This document shows, in pieces, positions 44,328 through 48,656 of a stretch of 48,656 bases of DNA. The DNA comes from Thioalkalivibrio sp. Lineage in GTDB: Bacteria; Pseudomonadota; Gammaproteobacteria; Ectothiorhodospirales; Ectothiorhodospiraceae. The notes below the pieces were generated by a model. That model saw only the letters and a program-made list of their open reading frames with translations. It was not told the DNA's origin and searched no databases. The stretch covers positions 1 to 48,656 of the forward strand of contig SKJG01000059.1 in assembly GCA_007116035.1 (NCBI GenBank). The letters are read 5' to 3'. A program made the position numbers and the translations under genes. Every line of letters starts with the position of its first letter. Positions within the stretch are counted from its first letter, which is position 1.

Positions 44328-46754
44328 TCAGGAGGCACTCCCATCCGCGAGATCCCGCTCGCGCTCGGCCTGGGCAACGATCCGCTTCACGGCGATGAAA
44401 CTGTCGGGACTGACGGAAATGCTGTCGATTCCGTGCTCGACCAGAAATCCGGCAAACTCCGGGTAATCGCTGGGGGCCTGGCCGCACAGGCCGGTCTTCA
44501 CGCCGACATCGCGGGCCTTTTCCAGCAGCTCCGCGATCGACGCCTTGACCGCAGGATCGCGCGCGTCGAACTGCGATGAAAGAAGATCGTTGTCCCGATC
44601 GACACCCAGTACGAGTTGCGTCAGATCGTTGGTGCCGATGGAAAAGCCATCGACCCGTGCGCCGAAATCGCGCGCCAGGATCACGTTCGACGGGATCTCC
44701 ACCATCATGTAGATCTCCAGTCCCGCCTTGCCGCGGACCAGTCCATGCTCGGCCATCGTGGCCAGGACGCGGTCGGCCTCATCGACGGTCCGGCAGAACG
44801 GAATCATCACGCGGATGTTCTCCAGCCCGATTTCTTCCCGTGCCCGGCGCAGCGCGGCACATTCCAGCGCAAAGGCCTCGGCGTAGGGGCCGTCGACATA
44901 CCGGCTGGCACCGCGCCAACCGAGCATCGGATTGGCCTCCTCGGGCTCGAAACCCCGGCCCCCGATCAACCCGGCATATTCGTTGGTCTTGAAGTCAGAC
45001 AGCCGGACGATCGCGGGGTTTGGCCACTGCGCCGCCGCCAACCGCGCGATCCCGCGCGCCATTCGATCGACGAAAAACTCCGCGCCGTCCTTGTAGCCCT
45101 GGGTGAGGTCGTCAATGGCCTTCTTCGCCGCATCGTCGTCGACACGGTCCGGATGCATCAGGGCCAGCGGATGCACCTTGATGTCGTTGCCGATGATGAA
45201 CTCGATTCGTGCCAGACCGATCCCCTTGGCAGGCAGCCTCCACCAGCGGTACGCGGCCCCGGGGTTGGCGAGATTGATCATGATGTCGGTCTGCGTATCC
45301 TCGATCTCGTCGGGATCGGTTTCGCTGACTTCCACCTCGGCCTCGCCTTCGTAAACAAAGCCCCGCTGCCCCTCCGCACAGGACACCGTCACCTCCTGAC
45401 CGTCCTTCAATTCCGCGCTGGCGTTGCCCACTCCGACCACGGCCGTCACGCCCAATTCACGGGACACGATCGCCGCGTGACTGGTACGTCCACCGTGATC
45501 GGTCACGATGGCGGCGGCCTTTTTCATCACGGGCACCCAGTCGGGATCGGTCATGCCGGTGACCAGCACATCGCCTTCCTTCAGCTTGTCGCTCTCCTCA
45601 GGGCTTTCCAGCACGCGCACGATCCCGGTGGCGACGGCATCCCCAATGGCCGTCCCCTCGACCAGCTTCTTGCCCTTGGACAACAGCTTCCAGGACCGGA
45701 ATGGCTCGTTCGCCTTCTGGGAATGCACGGTCTCCGGACGCGCCTGGACGATGAACAGTTCACCGCTGTCGCCATCCTTCGCCCATTCGATGTCCATGGG
45801 TTTGCCGTAATGCGCCTCGATGACCTCACCCCAACGACCCAGCGTGAGGATTTCCTCATCGGAGAGCACGAAGGCGGCTTGTTCCTTTTTCGAGGTTTCA
45901 ACGGTGCGCGCAGTACCTTCGTCGCCTTTCTTCTTCGCATAGACCATCTTGATGTCCTTGCCCCCGCGGCGCTTCTCGATGATCGGGAGCAACGGACCGT
46001 CCGGCTGCGCCTTTGACAGGAGTGGCTTGAAGACGTGGTACTCGTCGGGATCGACACTGCCCTGGACGACTGTCTCGCCCAGCCCCCAGGCGGCATTGAT
46101 CAGCACGACGTCCGGATAGCCGGTTTCCGTGTCCAGCGAGAACATCACCCCGGATCCGGCCTTGTCGGAACGCACCATCCGCTGGACGCCGACCGACAGG
46201 GCCACCTGCAGATGATCGAAGCCCTGTCGCTCGCGGTAGGCGATGGCGCGGTTCGTGAACAGCGACGCGTAGCATTTGCGGCAGGCGTCGAGCAATGCAT
46301 CGTGCCCCCGGATGTTGAGAAATGTCTCGAGTTGGCCCGCGAAACTGGCCGTGGGCAGATCCTCCGCCGTGGCCGAGGAACGCACCGCTACATCCAGGTC
46401 CTTCATTCCGGTTTCACGGCGCATTTCGTCGTAGGCTTCGACGATGGCGTGCGCGAGATCTTCCGGCCAGTGCCCCCCCTCGATCATCCGCCGGACCTTG
46501 GCACCAACGGTCTTGAGATTGGACTGGTCGGACTTCAGTTCGCCCATGGCGCTTTCGATGCGGTCGCGCAGGTCGTTGTCGTCGATGAAGCGCCAGTAGG
46601 CCGCCGCCGTGGTGGCAAAACCACCCGGCACCCGGATGCCACGCGTTTCCAGTGTGGCGATCATCTCGCCCAGACTGGCGTTCTTCCCGCCGACCATGGC
46701 AGTGTCCGCATTGGTCAGTTCCGAGAGTCTCAGCGTCAACGGTTCCTTGCTCAT
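44328..46754 (-). CDS. ppsA: Phosphoenolpyruvate synthase
   Basis: An 808-residue enzyme making phosphoenolpyruvate from pyruvate and ATP, a gluconeogenic step. The N-terminal ATP-binding domain has VGGKNASLGEMIATL, FATTAAAYWRFI and DVAVRSSATAEDLPTASFAGQ. The phosphohistidine is in DHGGRTSHAAIVSRELGV. The C-terminal PEP-binding barrel ends with GLCGQAPSDYPEFAGFLVEHGIDSISVSPDSF. The full length fits the family. It feeds sugar phosphate synthesis for the glycogen and trehalose genes on the other side of the cluster. ftsH follows after about 100 bases. Confidence 0.97.
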   Translation of the reverse strand: MSKEPLTLRLSELTNADTAMVGGKNASLGEMIATLETRGIRVPGGFATTAAAYWRFIDDNDLRDRIESAMGELKSDQSNLKTVGAKVRRMIEGGHWPEDLAHAIVEAYDEMRRETGMKDLDVAVRSSATAEDLPTASFAGQLETFLNIRGHDALLDACRKCYASLFTNRAIAYRERQGFDHLQVALSVGVQRMVRSDKAGSGVMFSLDTETGYPDVVLINAAWGLGETVVQGSVDPDEYHVFKPLLSKAQPDGPLLPIIEKRRGGKDIKMVYAKKKGDEGTARTVETSKKEQAAFVLSDEEILTLGRWGEVIEAHYGKPMDIEWAKDGDSGELFIVQARPETVHSQKANEPFRSWKLLSKGKKLVEGTAIGDAVATGIVRVLESPEESDKLKEGDVLVTGMTDPDWVPVMKKAAAIVTDHGGRTSHAAIVSRELGVTAVVGVGNASAELKDGQEVTVSCAEGQRGFVYEGEAEVEVSETDPDEIEDTQTDIMINLANPGAAYRWWRLPAKGIGLARIEFIIGNDIKVHPLALMHPDRVDDDAAKKAIDDLTQGYKDGAEFFVDRMARGIARLAAAQWPNPAIVRLSDFKTNEYAGLIGGRGFEPEEANPMLGWRGASRYVDGPYAEAFALECAALRRAREEIGLENIRVMIPFCRTVDEADRVLATMAEHGLVRGKAGLEIYMMVEIPSNVILARDFGARVDGFSIGTNDLTQLVLGVDRDNDLLSSQFDARDPAVKASIAELLEKARDVGVKTGLCGQAPSDYPEFAGFLVEHGIDSISVSPDSFIAVKRIVAQAERERDLADGSAS

Positions 46755-46841
46755 TGTGCAGGTCCTCCTGTCGTTCTCCGATCGGCAGCGATCGCACCAG
46801 AAGCGGCGCGGACGCCCCGATGTTCACGGTTTATCGAATCT

Positions 46842-48656
46842 TCAGTCGCCTGACTTCGACGCCTGGCCCAGGTCCTCTAATCCGGATTGCAAGGTCTCGA
46901 CGATCTCCCGCTCATCCGTCCCGTAGGAATCGGGGGAAATCGGATCACCGATGATCAACCGCACCTTCCCCGGGCGCGGGAAGCGTTGTCCCGGCGGCAT
47001 CACTTCCCGTGTGCCGTCGATCCACACAGGAATCACCGGTACCCGCTGCGCCGCCAGGACCAGCCCGATACCGGGCCGCAGGCGCTGCAGCTTGCCGTCC
47101 GGGGAACGCTCACCTTCGGGAAACCAGATCAGACTGTGACCGCGCTCAAGGCAGGCCGCCGCAATGGCCAGGCTTCTTCGCGGTGCCGAACCCGGATCGA
47201 TCGGCAGGATACGGGCGGTGCGGCTGAATGCGCGGGTGAGACGGTTGGAAAACAGGTAGGCCTCGAGGCCGGCCCAGTAAAGCGATTCGAGCTGCTTTCT
47301 GCTGAGGGCGGGAAGCAGCGCCAAGGGATCGACGAAGCTCAGGTGGCGCGGCGCGATCAGATACGGCCCGTCGTCCGGAAACTGCCCCTGAATCTCGACA
47401 CGCAACAGCAACCGGCCCACGAGCCGGGCCGGCCCCAGCACGATCCGCCCAAGGATCCGGCGTACCGGTCCGGGCGGCTCCAGATCCTGCATCTGTTCAT
47501 CGTCGAGCAGTGATTCGGGTTCCTTGAGCTGTTTCTTCAACTCGCCACGCCCCTCCTTGGCCTCGGAGGCGCCCGCGGCCTCCTGCAACAGATCGCGCAC
47601 CGTCTCGACCCGCTCGATCGCCGAGTCGTCGAGGTCGATGCCGGCACGGTCCTGCAGCGCCAGCGTCAGGTCCACCCAACTGAGCGAATCGATTCCCAGT
47701 TCCTCCGCCAGGCTGCTGTCGGGGGTGAGACGCAGATCGTGAAAACGTTCCGCCAGGTATTTCCAGGTCTGCTCCGCGCCGGGGTCCGACAACAGTTGCT
47801 GGTCCTCGGGTGCCATGGATTCGGGTGATACGGGTTCGGGTTTCGCCTCGGAAACGGCGTCGCTTTCCCCCAGTTTTTCGAACAGCTCATCCAGTTTGTG
47901 CCGGCGCAGTTTGCCCAGGCGCGTTCGTGGCAGAGGATCCAGTGCAATACGGATGGTCCCCGGCCGATGGTGGCTGGGCAGTTCCTTGGCAGCCTCCTTC
48001 ACCGCATTCTTCACCCGCTTCTCGAGATCCTCACCGGTCACCTCGCGCAACAGCTTCGATTCCGGGACGACGACGGCTGCAAGACGATCGTCGTGTTCGA
48101 GAACGCCCACCTCCCGCAGCTCGTCGAGGGCCTGCAACGCATCCTCAACGCGTTCCGGATCGACGTTCTCGCCCCCGGAGAGAAGGATCATCGACGACTC
48201 GCGACCGTGCAGATGCAGATAGCCATCGTCGTCCAGCTCACCCGTGTCCCCGGTGCGGAACCAGCCGTCCTCGTCGAGGACCTCTTCGGTTTTCTCCGGG
48301 AGATTCAGGTAACCGGCGAAGACGTTCGGACCCCGGGCCATCACCTCGCCACGTCCGTCGGAGGAGTCGGAATCGTCGATGGCGAGTTCCACGCCGGGCA
48401 GAGCCAGACCCGCTGCCTCCAGCCGCAAACGGTCGGGCGGGTTGTAGGTCAGGATCGGAGAAGTCTCGCTGAGCCCGTAGCCGGTGGCCACTTCCCAGCC
48501 CAGCGCCTGCAGCTTGCGTCCCAGCTCAGGATCCAGCGCCGCACCGCCGGCGACGACCAGACGCAGGCGCGGGGCCAGACGGCTATGCAGACTGGCAAAC
48601 AGGCGCCGGCCCAAGCGCAGGCCGAGACGCCGGCGCGCAAGCTTCGAGACCCCCAA
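46842..48656 (-). CDS. AMP-dependent ligase / carrier domain / acyltransferase fusion (N-terminus cut by window)
   Basis: The visible 604 residues run from inside an adenylation domain to a phospholipid-type acyltransferase; the N-terminus is beyond the window edge. Adenylation motifs are VVAGGAALDPEL, GYGLSETSPILTYNPP, GWFRTGDTGELDDDGYL and LSGGENVDPERVEDAL, with a closing RTRLGKLRRHKLDELF. A carrier domain follows (about residues 300-360) with LGIDSLSWVDLTLALQ, the Ser being the likely phosphopantetheine site. The acyltransferase domain has the HxxxxD motif in APRHLSFVDPLALLPAL and FPEGERSPDGKL. This layout suggests activation and transfer of a fatty acid to a glycerophospholipid. A linker EAKEGRGELKKQLKEPES lies between the carrier and the acyltransferase. 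Confidence 0.88.
   Translation of the reverse strand: MGVSKLARRRLGLRLGRRLFASLHSRLAPRLRLVVAGGAALDPELGRKLQALGWEVATGYGLSETSPILTYNPPDRLRLEAAGLALPGVELAIDDSDSSDGRGEVMARGPNVFAGYLNLPEKTEEVLDEDGWFRTGDTGELDDDGYLHLHGRESSMILLSGGENVDPERVEDALQALDELREVGVLEHDDRLAAVVVPESKLLREVTGEDLEKRVKNAVKEAAKELPSHHRPGTIRIALDPLPRTRLGKLRRHKLDELFEKLGESDAVSEAKPEPVSPESMAPEDQQLLSDPGAEQTWKYLAERFHDLRLTPDSSLAEELGIDSLSWVDLTLALQDRAGIDLDDSAIERVETVRDLLQEAAGASEAKEGRGELKKQLKEPESLLDDEQMQDLEPPGPVRRILGRIVLGPARLVGRLLLRVEIQGQFPDDGPYLIAPRHLSFVDPLALLPALSRKQLESLYWAGLEAYLFSNRLTRAFSRTARILPIDPGSAPRRSLAIAAACLERGHSLIWFPEGERSPDGKLQRLRPGIGLVLAAQRVPVIPVWIDGTREVMPPGQRFPRPGKVRLIIGDPISPDSYGTDEREIVETLQSGLEDLGQASKSGD

Overview
The window is 48.7 kb of G+C-rich chromosomal DNA, densely packed with genes. 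It looks like a gammaproteobacterium of the sulfur/hydrogen-oxidising, autotrophic kind (Chromatiales or Ectothiorhodospiraceae-like). The placement is inferred from two DsrC/TusE-family proteins, a HypX-type hydrogenase maturation factor, nickel ECF transport genes, a class II (TreX/TreY/TreZ) trehalose route and GTAGGAGCG-type REP hairpins. No rRNA, tRNA, phage, plasmid or CRISPR signature was seen.

Layout. 1-3755: cobalamin uptake operon (end of a BtuB-like receptor, PduO-type adenosyltransferase, BtuF, BtuC, BtuD), with start/stop overlaps from pduO through btuD. 3756-5783: two small envelope genes, a degenerate PCuAC copper-chaperone-like gene and REP-type palindromes. 5784-11523: mostly minus-strand housekeeping and stress genes (DsrC-like, Host_attach-like, rhomboid protease, a helical protein of unknown function, Pcm, CBS protein, VKOR-thioredoxin fusion, GDPD), followed by glycerol kinase to 13115. 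13342-17724: methyltransferase, IalB-like protein, second DsrC/TusE protein, Hsp20, secreted nuclease. 17725-19074: glutamate dehydrogenase.

19261-27989 is the most coherent accessory block. A nickel ECF transporter (nikKLMQO) is preceded by a perfect 9-14-9 inverted repeat that is a candidate NikR operator. Two abutting palindromic MITEs follow, then a hypX-nikR-ggt operon. Nickel import, its regulator and the CO-ligand enzyme of oxygen-tolerant [NiFe]-hydrogenase therefore sit together, although the hydrogenase structural genes are outside the window. Next to it, 26889-29511 carries a complete AmmeMemoRadiSam set (radical SAM enzyme divergent from Memo and AMMECR1), a conserved three-gene system without an agreed function.

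29673-40383: a lipoprotein, the oxidative pentose phosphate pair gnd-zwf, and glgX-treY-treZ, which would turn glycogen into trehalose. 40524-48656 (minus strand): small coiled-coil protein, GNAT acetyltransferase, DJ-1/PfpI protein, accessory FtsH, PEP synthase, and a large AMP-ligase/carrier/acyltransferase fusion cut by the window edge.

Strongest leads are: the two DsrC paralogues that each keep a different one of the two redox cysteines; the candidate NikR site with the hypX-nikR coupling; the AmmeMemoRadiSam set beside hydrogenase maturation; and the CTAG-bounded MITEs, one of which supplies the C-terminus of Ggt.
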